Shown here in pieces: positions 51,384-61,636 of a DNA stretch of 64,000 nt (positions are counted from its first letter, which is position 1; each line of letters opens with the position of its first letter). Made by a program: the position numbers and the translations under genes. The notes beneath the pieces were generated by a model. That model was not told the origin of the DNA. It worked only from the letters and a program-made list of their open reading frames with translations, and ran no database searches. The stretch spans positions 1 through 64,000 of the forward strand of contig NZ_BCWU01000011.1 in NCBI RefSeq assembly GCF_001592365.1, in the 5' to 3' direction. Source of the stretch: Gordonia hydrophobica NBRC 16057. GTDB lineage: Bacteria; Actinomycetota; Actinomycetes; Mycobacteriales; Mycobacteriaceae.

Positions 51384-54300
51384 GTGCCAGACCCCACGCC
51401 ACCTCCGCCTGACACGGTGCTCGACGCAGCGCCCGACCCCGATGCCGCCACCGGATCCGGTGATCGATCGAGTCCGTTGACGGCACGGACCGCGCGTCTC
51501 GTCGCGATCGTCGCGGGGACGATCGCCGTGGTGGCGGCGGTGCTGACACCGTTCCTTCCGGTCTCGACGACGGCGGCGACCATCACGTGGCCGCAGGGGC
51601 AGAACCTGAACGCGAAGGACGCGTCGATCGTCGCGCCGCTGATCGCGCAGACGCCCAAGAGTCTCGACATCACGATCGACTGCGCCGCACTGGCGACGTT
51701 CCCCGAGACGGCGACGGTGCTGTCGACGATGGCGCCGGGTGCACAGCGCGCAGCCAACAAGGCGCTGACGGTGTCGGCGTCGGCGTCGAACGTCACCGTG
51801 CTGTTCCGCAGCCGACTGGCCGCCGTCGCCTCCCGCGCCGACATCGCCGCAGGCCGCTGCGACGTCCTCCACATCTTCTCCACGGTCGGCGCAACGGGTG
51901 CCGAGTTCGTCGGGTTAGCGCCTGCCACGCTGCTCGATCCCGATGCGCGTCCGCAGGTCGACGGCCTGTACACCTCACTGACGACGGCGCAGGTGGCTGC
52001 CGCGGGCACTGGTATCCGCGCGCACGTCGCGATCGACAACCGGTACGAGAGCCACGCGAGCCCGATCAAACTGCTCGCCATGGTGCTCGCGGTGCTGGCG
52101 ACCGTCATCGCCCTGTTCGCACTGTGGTGCCTGGACCGGATCTACGGCTACACCGGTGGACTCCGGTTGCGAAGCGGTTCGTGGGCGTCGCGGCTGCGTC
52201 CCAAACTCTCCGACCTCGCCGTCGGCGGCACCCTCGCGGTGTGGACGGTGATCGGCGCCGGGGCGCCCGACGACGGCTACATCCTGACCATGGCCCGGAC
52301 TGCGGGCGATGCGGGCTATCTCTCGAACTACTACCGATACTTCGGCATCACCGAGGCCCCATTCGACTGGTACTACAGCTTCTTGTCGCTCTGGGCCCAG
52401 GTCTCGCCCACGATCATCTGGATGCACCTGCCGCAGTTCGTCGCAGGCGTGGCCTCGTGGCTGCTGCTCTCGCGCGTCGTCCTGCCGCACCTCGGGACGA
52501 GCGTCTCGCAGAACGCCTGGGCCCGGTGGACCACGGGCGCGGTGTTCCTGGCGTTCTGGCTGCCCTTCTGCTCCGGCCTGCGCGGCGAGGCGATCATCGT
52601 GCTCGGCTCACTCCTGACGTGGTGGGCCGCCGAAGTCGCGATCACCCGCCAGCGCCTGCTGCCTGCCGCACTCGCCGCGACCGCAGCGGCGTTCACGCTG
52701 GCACTTGCACCGCAGGGCATCGTCGGCATCGCCGTTCTGCTGGTCGCCGCTCGCCCGCTGTTGCGCATCCTGACGGCTCGTCGCCACGAGTCCGGCCTGG
52801 TCGCACTGCTCGCGCCGATCGCCGCCGCAGGCACCCTCGTCACCGTGGTGGTGTTCCGCGATCAGACGCTCATGGGCGTTCTGGAGGCGATGAAGCTCCG
52901 CTACCAGACCGGCCCCATCGTGCCCTGGCATCAGGAGTTCCTGCGGTACTACTTCCTGTCGGTCGGCACGCCCGACGGCGCACTGGCCAGGCGAATCCCG
53001 GTGCTGCTGATGTTCGTGGCCGCCTTCCTCGTCGCCGCCGTCCTCCTGCGACGCGGCGAGATCAAGGGCGTCGCGACGTCGCCCACGTGGCGACTGATCG
53101 GCGCCTTCGGTGTCAGCCTGCTCCTGCTCTTCGGCACGCCGGTGAAATGGACCATCCAGTTCGGCGTCCTCACCGCGCTCGGAGCGGCCCTCGCCGGGGT
53201 CGCGACGGTCGCGATCGCGCAGAGCAGTGCCCGTTCGCTGCGCAATCTGGCTGCGTTGACGGCCGGCCTGCTGTTCGCCCTGGCAGCGGCGTCAGCGGGC
53301 ACCAACGCCTGGCCGTACGGCTACAACTTCGGGATCCCGTGGTTCGACATCGCCCCGGTCGTCGCCGGATTTGAGGTCTCGAGCATCCTGTTGACCCTCG
53401 CGGTCATCGCTGTGGCCGCCACCCTGTGGCTGCATCTGCGGTCGGACTACGTCACCAACAAGGGCCTCGCACACCACGCCGACGGCGCTCCGGACAGTCC
53501 CGCCGATCGACGCCGTCTCGCGATGGCGTCCACTCCGCTGCTGGTGATCGCGACCCTGATGGTCGTGGCGACCGTCGTCGCCTTCGGGCGCGCCGCCGTT
53601 GTGCGAGGCCCGGCGATGACGGCCGCGTCCACCAACATCGACGCGGTGCGCGGCCAGCCGTGCGCGATGGCCGACCAAGTCCTGGTCGAATCCGATCCGA
53701 ACAGCAATGTCCTGACGCCGGCGAACGGCGAGACGGCCACCGCCGCGCTGACCGGAACCAAGTCTGTCGGCTTCAGTCCCGACGGCATTCCCGACGACCT
53801 CACTCCGGAGAACCGCAGCGCCCGCGCCGGACAGATGCACGTCGGCGGCTCCACGTCGAAGCCGTTCGCCGTCATCGGCGGCCTCGGCGCAGGCACCACC
53901 GGCGGACGCGGCCCCGAGACCGTCAACGGTTCGCACGCCCTGCTGCCGTTCGGCCTGGATCCGACCACCACTCCGGTCGTCGGCAGCTTCGGCCACAACG
54001 CCAACGCCTACCTGACCACCGGGTGGTATCGACTCCCCGCGCGAGACGCGTCGCCGCTGCTGGTGGTCGCGACCGCGGGCGCGGTCTCCACGATCGACGA
54101 CGACGGCAACCCGACCTTCGGGCAGAAGATGGTCTTCCAGTTCGGCACGACGGGCCGCGACGGCGACTTCGCCCAGGTGGGATCGGATGTGATTCCGATC
54201 GACCCCGGCCCGGTGATCGCCAACCGACCGTGGCGCAATCTGCGCGTACCGATGTCGGCCGTCCCCGCGAACGCCGACGTGATGCGCCTGGCCTTGGCCG

Positions 54301-54752
54301 ACACCAACCTCGGTCCGATGCAGTTCCTGGCGATCACGCCGCCGCGCGCACCGAAGCTGCAGACGCTGCAAGACGTGGTCGGTTCGCACGACCCCGTCCT
54401 GATCGACTTCCCGGTGGCGGCATGGTTCCCCTGTCAGCGTCCACTCGCCATCCGGCACGGCGTCGCCGAGGTTCCGGCCTGGCGGATCCTGCCCGACTAC
54501 GTGACCGCGAACTCGCAGTCCAAGACCTGGATGGCCGCCAAATCCGGCGGATTGCTGGCGATCCCCGAGGCCACCACCACGCAGGTGACGGTCCCGACCT
54601 ATCTGAACGATGACTGGCGGCGGGCCTGGGGGTCACTGGAGAAGCAGACGCCGCTGAGTCCGGACGCCGCAACGGCACGTGTACAGACGCAGTCCATCCG
54701 CACGTCGGGCCTCACCCGCGGCGGCGCGAACCGGGTGGAGCCGACCGAGTGA
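51384..54752 (+). CDS. embA: Arabinosyltransferase EmbA-like
   Basis: A 1122-aa GT53 protein with the same layout as the preceding gene. Catalytic loop APDDGYILTMARTAG, then NYYRYFGITEAPFDWYYSFLSLWAQVS, where PFDWYY and the LWAQVS segment match mycobacterial EmbA rather than EmbB. C-terminal carbohydrate-binding domain (about 730-1122) ends with YLNDDWRRAWGSLEK. EmbA and EmbB form the heterodimer that makes the branched arabinan termini of arabinogalactan. GTG start at 51384; 77 bases after embC. Confidence 0.9.
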   Translation: MPDPTPPPPDTVLDAAPDPDAATGSGDRSSPLTARTARLVAIVAGTIAVVAAVLTPFLPVSTTAATITWPQGQNLNAKDASIVAPLIAQTPKSLDITIDCAALATFPETATVLSTMAPGAQRAANKALTVSASASNVTVLFRSRLAAVASRADIAAGRCDVLHIFSTVGATGAEFVGLAPATLLDPDARPQVDGLYTSLTTAQVAAAGTGIRAHVAIDNRYESHASPIKLLAMVLAVLATVIALFALWCLDRIYGYTGGLRLRSGSWASRLRPKLSDLAVGGTLAVWTVIGAGAPDDGYILTMARTAGDAGYLSNYYRYFGITEAPFDWYYSFLSLWAQVSPTIIWMHLPQFVAGVASWLLLSRVVLPHLGTSVSQNAWARWTTGAVFLAFWLPFCSGLRGEAIIVLGSLLTWWAAEVAITRQRLLPAALAATAAAFTLALAPQGIVGIAVLLVAARPLLRILTARRHESGLVALLAPIAAAGTLVTVVVFRDQTLMGVLEAMKLRYQTGPIVPWHQEFLRYYFLSVGTPDGALARRIPVLLMFVAAFLVAAVLLRRGEIKGVATSPTWRLIGAFGVSLLLLFGTPVKWTIQFGVLTALGAALAGVATVAIAQSSARSLRNLAALTAGLLFALAAASAGTNAWPYGYNFGIPWFDIAPVVAGFEVSSILLTLAVIAVAATLWLHLRSDYVTNKGLAHHADGAPDSPADRRRLAMASTPLLVIATLMVVATVVAFGRAAVVRGPAMTAASTNIDAVRGQPCAMADQVLVESDPNSNVLTPANGETATAALTGTKSVGFSPDGIPDDLTPENRSARAGQMHVGGSTSKPFAVIGGLGAGTTGGRGPETVNGSHALLPFGLDPTTTPVVGSFGHNANAYLTTGWYRLPARDASPLLVVATAGAVSTIDDDGNPTFGQKMVFQFGTTGRDGDFAQVGSDVIPIDPGPVIANRPWRNLRVPMSAVPANADVMRLALADTNLGPMQFLAITPPRAPKLQTLQDVVGSHDPVLIDFPVAAWFPCQRPLAIRHGVAEVPAWRILPDYVTANSQSKTWMAAKSGGLLAIPEATTTQVTVPTYLNDDWRRAWGSLEKQTPLSPDAATARVQTQSIRTSGLTRGGANRVEPTE

Positions 54753-57700
54753 CCGACCACGAGACGACCAGAGGAACCGGGACCGTGCACGTTACTGAGC
54801 CGTCCACCCGCCGCGACCCGCTGTGGTTGCTGAAGGCCGACGACTACCGCGTCGCCAAGCTGACGGCGATGATCGCGGGTCTGCTCGGCCTGCTGCTCGC
54901 GGTGGCGACGCCGCTGCTCCCCATCGAGCAGAAGACGTCCGAACTGCACTGGCCGCAGAACGATGCGATCACCAATGTGACCGCCCCGATGGTCGCCTTC
55001 GTTCCGACGGAGATGGACGTGACGGTGCCGTGCGCACTGGCCCGGGACCTCCCCGCCGAGGGCGGCGTTCTGCTCTCCACCGTTCCGCGGCAGGGACGAC
55101 AGGCGACGGCCCGCGGCTTGTTCGTCCGCGCCACCGACACCGCGCTGAGCATGATCGTGCGCGACGTGGTCCTGGTGTCCATCGACCGCGACGAGGCCCA
55201 GAACAATCCGGAGTGCCGCTTCGTGATGTCCGGCGACGGCGAGGGTGTCACGGCGTCGATCACCGGCATCCCCGCTGCCGGCGCCGACGGCAGCGACACC
55301 ACCACCTTCCGCACCAACGACGCCGACATGCGTCCGCAGATCATCGGCGTCTTCTCCGACCTTCCCTCGACGGCGTCGCGCGACGGGCTGTCGCTCAACG
55401 CCACCGTCGACACCCGGTTCATCAACTCCCCCACCCCGCTGAAACTGGCGGCGATCATCGTCGGCATCCTCGCCACGCTGCTGTCGTTGCTCGCGCTCGG
55501 CGTGCTCGACGCCCGCGACGGACGCGGCCACAAGCGGTTCCTCCCCGCAGGCTGGTTCACCGTCCGCGGACCCGACCTCGTCGTCATCGCGGTCCTCGCG
55601 GCCTGGTGGCTCATCGGCAGCAACACCTCTGACGACGGCTACAACATCACCGTCGCCCGGATCACCGAGGAAGCCGGCTACGCCGACAACTACTTCCGCT
55701 ACTTCGGCGTGCCGCAAGACCCGTTCGGCTGGCACTTCCAGGTGCTGTCGTGGATGACGAAACTGTCCGTCGCCACCCCGTGGCTGCGACTGCCCGCGCT
55801 GCTTCTCGGAGTCCTCGGCTGGTGGATCATCAGTCGCGAGATTCTGCCCCGCCTCGGCCGCGCCGTGCGGAACAGCCCAGCCGCCGTCTGGACCGGAGCG
55901 ATGGTCTTCCTCGCGATCTGGATGCCCTACAACAACGGCATCCGCCCCGAGCCTGCGGAAGCGGTCGGCGCCTTGCTGACCTGGGCGTGCGTGGAGCGCG
56001 CGATCGCGACCCGGCGACTGCTACCGTATGCGATCGCGGCGGTCGCCGCCGCCTTCACCCTCGCCCTGGCCCCCGGCGGCCTGATGGCCGCCGCCGCGCT
56101 GGTCGCCGGCCTGCGGGGCGTGGTCAAGGGCATCGTGGATCGCCGCCGACGCGACGGTCTGCTCCCGCTGATCGCACCGCTGCTCGCCGCGGGCACGGCC
56201 GTGCTCTACATGATCTTCTACGCGCAGGCGTTGGCGCCGCTGCTGGAGGGCAACAAGGTCGCCACCGACGTCGGCCCCACCGAACAGTGGTGGCAGGAGC
56301 CGGTCCGGTACTACTTCCTGATGCTGCAGACCGGCGACGGCACGTTCCCCCGACGCTTCGGGATCCTGATGATGATCCTGGCCCTCGTGATCGCGATCTT
56401 CCGGCTCGCGTCGCGGCACTCGCCGAACGGGATCGCCCGCGCACCGATGTGGCGGCTGATCGCGGTCGTCATCGGGACCATGTTCTTCATGTCGTTCACG
56501 CCGACCAAGTGGACTCACCATTTCGGCATCTATGCGGGTATCGGCGCGGCGCTGTGCGCGGGTGTCGCCGCGATGATGGCCCCGGCACTGCTGCGGTCGC
56601 GCCGCAACCGCACGTTCTTCGCGGCCGCCGTGCTGCTGGTGACGGCGGTGTCGGCCGCAGGCACCAACATGTGGTGGTACGTCGGCAGTTACGGCGTGCC
56701 CTGGTGGGACCGTCCGGTGGAGATCGCAGGCATTCGCATCAGCTGGATCATCCTGTTCATCGCGCTGGTGACCGCCGGCGTCGGTCTCTGGTATCACTTC
56801 CGCGACGACTACGTGGACGAGCAGGTGCGGACCGGTGCCCGTCGGCGGGGGCCGGGCCGACTCCGGTTCTCCCCGCTGCCGGTCATCGCCGGCGTGCTGG
56901 TCCTGTTCGTGCTCGCGTCGTTCGCGAAGGGCGCGTGGGTGCAGCGCGACAGCTGGTCGTGGACCAAATCCAATGTCCGAGCCCTGACCGGCGACGAATG
57001 CGGTCTGGCGAACGACGTCCTGGTCGAGACCGACCCCAACGCCGCGATCCTGACGCCCGCTGCCGTCGACGGCAAGCCCGCGCCCTCGGCTCGTGCGGCT
57101 CTGGCAGGAACCAATGTGGGCTTCACCGCCGACGGCGTCCCCGCCGACATCTACATCGATCCGCTCGAGGCCAAGCAGAAGACCGACGAGGACCTGGATC
57201 TGGCTCCGACGGCGGGCGGCGGCAGCCCGGCTCCGGGCACGCCCGACGATCCGCAGGACTCCAGTGACGGCACTGACGGCACCGGCACCGCCGACCAGGA
57301 TGACGGCGGCACGGCCGCGGCCGAGTCGACCAGCGGTGTCCGGCTGCCGTTCGGGCTCGACCCGGCCACCGTCCCGGTCCTCGGCAGTTATCGTGCGAAG
57401 GGCACCAGCAGCGTCACCACCGGCTGGTACGACCTCGGTTTCGAGGCCGGCTCGGCACCCGCCGACAAGCCGCTGCTCTCGGTGGCCGCAGCCGGATCCA
57501 TCGAAGCGGTCACCGGGCTCGGCGGCGTGCGCGACGGTCGTACCGTCACGGCCGAGTTCGGTCGCCGCCGCGCAGACGGCTCGGTGGCCCCGCTCGGCCG
57601 GGCGCTGATGCCGCTCGACGCGATGGAGAACAATTACTGGCGCACCCTGCGATTCCCGCTCGCCGATGCACCGCCGCGCGCCGACGTGGTGCGTCTGCAG

Positions 57701-58153
57701 GTGCTCGACGACGCCGCCGCCAGCGCCGAGTGGCTGGCGTTCACGCCGCCGCGCGTCCCGACCCTGCGCACGTTGAACGACGTCGTCGGCCGGACAGATC
57801 CGGTGTTCATCGACTGGATGCCGGGGCTGGTGTTCCCGTGTCAGCGACCGATGGCCGTGAGTTACGGGCTCCTCGAGGTGCCGAAGTGGCGCATCATGCC
57901 CGACGCCGAAGCGACCCGACGGAACAGTCAGACGTGGTCGGACGGCGTCAACGGCGGACCGCTCGGCATCACCGACGGGCTGCTGAACCAGACGCTGGTC
58001 CCGACGTATCTGCGGAACAACTGGGGCCGCGACTGGGGTGGCCTGGAGCGGTACAGCCTGGTTGTCGGGGCGCAGCCCGCCCAGATGGTGCACGGATCGC
58101 AGCGCGTGAGCGGACTGTTCAATCCCGCGCCGATGCGCTCGAAGGGGTATTGA
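54749..58153 (+). CDS. embB: Arabinosyltransferase EmbB-like
   Basis: A 1134-aa GT53 protein. The N-terminal jelly-roll is followed by membrane helices and the catalytic loop NTSDDGYNITVARITEEAGY; the C-terminal carbohydrate-binding domain carries an extra Gly/Asp/Thr-rich insertion at residues about 820-870 (TPDDPQDSSDGTDGTGTAD). GTG start inside the stop of embA (GTGA overlap), so EmbA and EmbB are produced together. Residue V302 occupies the position of Met306 of M. tuberculosis EmbB, the main site of ethambutol resistance changes. Confidence 0.92.
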   Translation: MTDHETTRGTGTVHVTEPSTRRDPLWLLKADDYRVAKLTAMIAGLLGLLLAVATPLLPIEQKTSELHWPQNDAITNVTAPMVAFVPTEMDVTVPCALARDLPAEGGVLLSTVPRQGRQATARGLFVRATDTALSMIVRDVVLVSIDRDEAQNNPECRFVMSGDGEGVTASITGIPAAGADGSDTTTFRTNDADMRPQIIGVFSDLPSTASRDGLSLNATVDTRFINSPTPLKLAAIIVGILATLLSLLALGVLDARDGRGHKRFLPAGWFTVRGPDLVVIAVLAAWWLIGSNTSDDGYNITVARITEEAGYADNYFRYFGVPQDPFGWHFQVLSWMTKLSVATPWLRLPALLLGVLGWWIISREILPRLGRAVRNSPAAVWTGAMVFLAIWMPYNNGIRPEPAEAVGALLTWACVERAIATRRLLPYAIAAVAAAFTLALAPGGLMAAAALVAGLRGVVKGIVDRRRRDGLLPLIAPLLAAGTAVLYMIFYAQALAPLLEGNKVATDVGPTEQWWQEPVRYYFLMLQTGDGTFPRRFGILMMILALVIAIFRLASRHSPNGIARAPMWRLIAVVIGTMFFMSFTPTKWTHHFGIYAGIGAALCAGVAAMMAPALLRSRRNRTFFAAAVLLVTAVSAAGTNMWWYVGSYGVPWWDRPVEIAGIRISWIILFIALVTAGVGLWYHFRDDYVDEQVRTGARRRGPGRLRFSPLPVIAGVLVLFVLASFAKGAWVQRDSWSWTKSNVRALTGDECGLANDVLVETDPNAAILTPAAVDGKPAPSARAALAGTNVGFTADGVPADIYIDPLEAKQKTDEDLDLAPTAGGGSPAPGTPDDPQDSSDGTDGTGTADQDDGGTAAAESTSGVRLPFGLDPATVPVLGSYRAKGTSSVTTGWYDLGFEAGSAPADKPLLSVAAAGSIEAVTGLGGVRDGRTVTAEFGRRRADGSVAPLGRALMPLDAMENNYWRTLRFPLADAPPRADVVRLQVLDDAAASAEWLAFTPPRVPTLRTLNDVVGRTDPVFIDWMPGLVFPCQRPMAVSYGLLEVPKWRIMPDAEATRRNSQTWSDGVNGGPLGITDGLLNQTLVPTYLRNNWGRDWGGLERYSLVVGAQPAQMVHGSQRVSGLFNPAPMRSKGY

Positions 58154-58250
58154 CGGCTGGGCGCGTGTTCATCGAGTCGATGCGCAATCGACACCATCGG
58201 CTCGGACGCGTCACCTTGACCGATCAGGCGGTGCCGACCATCGTGGCCCC

Positions 58251-59159
58251 ATGACCTCCACCGCACCGGACGGCCTGGCCGTCGTCGGCCTCGACAAACG
58301 ATTCGGTGACCTCGTCGCCTTGCGCGACATGACGTTCACCGTCCGGCCCGGCGAGATCTTCGGTTTCGTCGGATCCAACGGGGCGGGCAAGTCCACGACC
58401 ATGCGCATCATCCTCGGGGTACTCGCGGCCGACGCCGGCGCGGTGACCGTCGGCGGTCGTGCCGTCGACGCGGACGCACGCCGCCGCATCGGGTACATGC
58501 CCGAGGAGCGCGGACTGTATCCGAAGATGAAGGTCGGCGAGCAACTGGTGTACCTCGCCCGGCTGCACGGGCTCACGAAGACGCAGGCGCAGGAGCGGAC
58601 CGCCTACTGGACCGACCGGCTGGGCATCGAGGGCCGCATCGACGACAACGTCTCGGATCTCTCGCTCGGCAACCAGCAGCGCGTCCAACTCGCCGCCGCG
58701 CTGGTCTTCGATCCCGACGTCCTGGTCCTCGACGAGCCGTTCTCCGGTCTGGACCCGGTGGCCGTCGACGTGATGAGTGACGTGTTGGTGGAGAAGTCGC
58801 GGCAGGGAGTCCCGGTGATCTTCTCCAGCCACCAATTGGATCTGGTGCAACGGCTGTGCGACACCGTCGGCATCATCGCGAAGGGCGAGATGCGCGCGCT
58901 GGGCACCGTCGACGAGCTGCGTCGTTCCGGTGGCGTGCGGTTGGAGGTGGATGCGCCCGCCGCCGCGACCGGATGGGCCGACGCACTGCCGGGCGTCGAC
59001 GCCGCGGAGTACGGTCCCACCACCGTGCTGTCCGTGGCCGACGGCTACGACGATCAACAGATCCTCACCGCCGCGTTGGCGAGCGGCCCGGTCCATCGCT
59101 TCACCGCCGTCACCCCCGAGCTGACCGAACTCTTCCGCGAGGTCGTGACCGCCTCGTGA
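58251..59159 (+). CDS. ABC transporter ATP-binding protein (NatA/YhaQ-type exporter)
   Basis: A 302-aa ATPase: Walker A GSNGAGKSTTM, signature LSLGNQQRVQLAAALV (variant of LSGGQ), Walker B VLVLDEPFSGLD, H-loop SSHQLD, then a C-terminal regulatory region (residues about 220-302). Wording MPEERGLYPKMKV is that of NatA/YhaQ-like ATPases. Two permeases follow with overlapping codons. Substrate unknown; Na+ or a hydrophobic drug-like compound are family possibilities. The 97-base gap after embB contains no obvious terminator. Confidence 0.9.
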   Translation: MTSTAPDGLAVVGLDKRFGDLVALRDMTFTVRPGEIFGFVGSNGAGKSTTMRIILGVLAADAGAVTVGGRAVDADARRRIGYMPEERGLYPKMKVGEQLVYLARLHGLTKTQAQERTAYWTDRLGIEGRIDDNVSDLSLGNQQRVQLAAALVFDPDVLVLDEPFSGLDPVAVDVMSDVLVEKSRQGVPVIFSSHQLDLVQRLCDTVGIIAKGEMRALGTVDELRRSGGVRLEVDAPAAATGWADALPGVDAAEYGPTTVLSVADGYDDQQILTAALASGPVHRFTAVTPELTELFREVVTAS

Positions 59160-60388
59160 AGTCCACCGAACCCTCGGCGTGGTCGGACATCTCCCTCATC
59201 GCGGGACGGGAGATCACCACGCGGGTCCGCACCAAGTCGTTCCTCGTCACCACGGTCGTCACGCTGATCATCGTCGTGGGCATCGTCGTCGGGTATGCAC
59301 TGCTGTCCGGCGACGACGACGGACCCGAACCCACCGCCGTCGCGCAGACGGGAGTCAGCAGCCAAGTGCAGAAGGCCATCGTCGACGCGGGGACCGACGT
59401 CGGCTTGCGGATCGACTTCCACAGTTCGACAGATGCGCGGACGGAGGCGTCCAACGGCGACGCCGACGCCGCCCTGGTCAAAGACGGTGCCGGCTATCGC
59501 GTCTTCAGCGAGAACGACACCCTGGACGCTCCTCTCGACGCCGCTCTCCGCCGCGGCATCTCGCACGCCGCCATCGCCGACGCGCTCCGCGCAGGTGGCG
59601 GCGACGTGAACGCCCTCACCGCACCCACCGTCGACTTCCGCACCACCACCGCGCCCGAGGCGGTGGACCCGAACCGAGAGGATCGGATGCGGACTGCGAT
59701 CTTCGGCGTGATGCTGCTGATCATGACCGTTTTCGGCGGCGGCGTCACCATCGCCACCGGGGTGATCGAGGAGAAGTCTTCGCGGATCGTCGAGATCCTG
59801 CTCGCCACCGTCAAACCCGCCCGTCTCCTGTGGGGCAAGATTCTCGGCGTCGGCGCAGTCATGATCGGCAGCACGCTGCTCACCGCGGTCATCGGGCTGG
59901 TGGCCGCGATCGCCACCGGGCTGGTCACCTCGTTCGCCGTCGCGGGCACGGTGATCGCGGCGTCGACCGTCTGGCTGTTCCTCGGCTTCCTGTTCTATGC
60001 GGTCCTGTACGCGGGGACCGGCGCTATGCTGTCGCGGCAGGAGGAGCTCGCCGGAACCACGTGGCCCCTGAGCACCGCGGCCCTCGGCACCTTCTACGCG
60101 GTGCTGTTCGGTGCGGGATCGCCGGACTCGGTGCTGTTCCAATGGCTTGCGTGGATACCGCCGTTCTCGGCGGGCATCCAACCGATCCGTATCGCCGACG
60201 GCAGTGCGTCCGTCGTCGAGATCGTCGGCTCCCTCGCCGTCATGGTGGTGGTCTGCGCCCTGGCGGTCGCGGGCGCCGGTCGCATCTACCACCGCTCCGT
60301 TCTGCAAGTGGGTGCGCGCGTGAAATGGCGGGAGGCGCTGGGGCTGCGCTCGTCCCGGGAGACCTCGGCAACGGAGACGGCAGCATGA
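59156..60388 (+). CDS. ABC-2 type permease (NatB/YhaP-type), first copy
   Basis: A 410-aa membrane protein: one N-terminal helix (FLVTTVVTLIIVVGIVVGYAL), an extracytoplasmic domain (residues about 55-175), then about five C-terminal helices. The conserved ABC-2 motif TGVIEEKSSRIVEILLATVKP is intact. GTG 59156 overlaps the ATPase stop (GTGA). The next gene is a clear paralogue with the same architecture, so the transporter is probably a heterodimeric permease with one ATPase type. Confidence 0.88.
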   Translation: MKSTEPSAWSDISLIAGREITTRVRTKSFLVTTVVTLIIVVGIVVGYALLSGDDDGPEPTAVAQTGVSSQVQKAIVDAGTDVGLRIDFHSSTDARTEASNGDADAALVKDGAGYRVFSENDTLDAPLDAALRRGISHAAIADALRAGGGDVNALTAPTVDFRTTTAPEAVDPNREDRMRTAIFGVMLLIMTVFGGGVTIATGVIEEKSSRIVEILLATVKPARLLWGKILGVGAVMIGSTLLTAVIGLVAAIATGLVTSFAVAGTVIAASTVWLFLGFLFYAVLYAGTGAMLSRQEELAGTTWPLSTAALGTFYAVLFGAGSPDSVLFQWLAWIPPFSAGIQPIRIADGSASVVEIVGSLAVMVVVCALAVAGAGRIYHRSVLQVGARVKWREALGLRSSRETSATETAA

Positions 60389-61590
60389 GCACCGCGTCGA
60401 CCAGCACTTTCGCCGCTATCCGACTCATCGCCGGCCGCGAGGTCCTCGCCCGAATCCGTACCAGGGCGTTCCTGGTCGGCACGGGCTTGATGCTGCTGCT
60501 CGCCGTCGGCGGCGGCATCGCGCTGTCGCTGATCGTCGACCACGACTCGTCGCCGTCGACGCCGACGCCCACCGCCGTCGTGGCCGCGGGTCTGTCGGAC
60601 GCACAACGGTCGGCGATCACCGCGACCGCTGAGCAGCTCGGCGCACCGGTGACGCTGTCCGAGGCGTCCGCCGACCGTGCCCGCTCCGAGGTCGATGCGG
60701 GCACCTCGGTCGCGGCTGTCATCGACAGCGACGGCACCGTGACCGTGTACAGCAAGTCCGATCTGAGCGATAGTCTCCAAGCCGCGATCCGCGGCGGCCT
60801 CGCGACCTCGCAGATCCAGACCGCCCTGGCCGACGCCCACGTCGATCCGAATGCGTTGGCGGCCGAGTCCAAGGTCGCGGTGCAGCGGGCCAACGACGCC
60901 CCCGATCGCGAGATCGGCGAACGCGTCGTCATCGCGATGGTCGGCCTGATCCTGTTGACCTACGCGATCATGCAGGCCGGTCCCGCCGTCTCGACCGGCG
61001 TGATCGAAGAGAAGTCGTCCCGGATCGTCGAGATCCTGCTCGCCGCGGTCCGGCCCGGAGCGCTGATGGCGGGCAAGATCATCGGCATCGGCCTCGTCAG
61101 CCTGCTGCAGCTGGTGCTGATCGGAGCGGCCGCCTTGCTCACGGTCACGGCGACGGGTCTGCTGACTCTGCCGACGGTCGCCCTGTCGACGGCGCTCATC
61201 GCGCTCGTCGGCTTCGTTCTGGGATACCTGTTCTTCGCTGCGCTGTTCGCCGCCGCGGGCTCGATGGTGTCGCGCATCGAGGACAGCGCGGGCACCGTGT
61301 TACCGGTCACCATGTTCGCGTTCGTCAGCGTCTACTCGGGACTGTTCGTGGTGATCAATCCCGACAGCGCACTGGCGCCGTATCTCACCTGGATTCCGCC
61401 GTTCTCGGTGTCCGCAGTGCCGATTCGGATCGCGCTCGGTGAATTGTCGCTGCTCGGTGCTGTCGGACCGACCGCGCTGATGGCCGCCGCGACCGCAGGC
61501 TGCATCTGGGTCGCGGCCCGGATCTATCGGCACAGCGTGCTCTACAGCGGAGCGAAAGTCAGCTGGGGACAGGCACTTCGGACGCGCTGA
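60385..61590 (+). CDS. ABC-2 type permease (NatB/YhaP-type), second copy
   Basis: A 401-aa paralogue of the preceding permease: N-terminal helix FLVGTGLMLLLAVGGGIALSL, extracytoplasmic domain, STGVIEEKSSRIVEILLAAVRPG, and late helices ending YRHSVLYSGAKVSWGQAL. ATG 60385 overlaps the previous stop (ATGA). Divergence between the copies is mostly in the extracytoplasmic domain. Last gene of the operon. Confidence 0.88.
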   Translation: MSTASTSTFAAIRLIAGREVLARIRTRAFLVGTGLMLLLAVGGGIALSLIVDHDSSPSTPTPTAVVAAGLSDAQRSAITATAEQLGAPVTLSEASADRARSEVDAGTSVAAVIDSDGTVTVYSKSDLSDSLQAAIRGGLATSQIQTALADAHVDPNALAAESKVAVQRANDAPDREIGERVVIAMVGLILLTYAIMQAGPAVSTGVIEEKSSRIVEILLAAVRPGALMAGKIIGIGLVSLLQLVLIGAAALLTVTATGLLTLPTVALSTALIALVGFVLGYLFFAALFAAAGSMVSRIEDSAGTVLPVTMFAFVSVYSGLFVVINPDSALAPYLTWIPPFSVSAVPIRIALGELSLLGAVGPTALMAAATAGCIWVAARIYRHSVLYSGAKVSWGQALRTR

Positions 61591-61636
61591 CCCCCAGGAG
61601 GGAAAGCGGAGGACGCTACAGCCGGTGTCACGTGAA

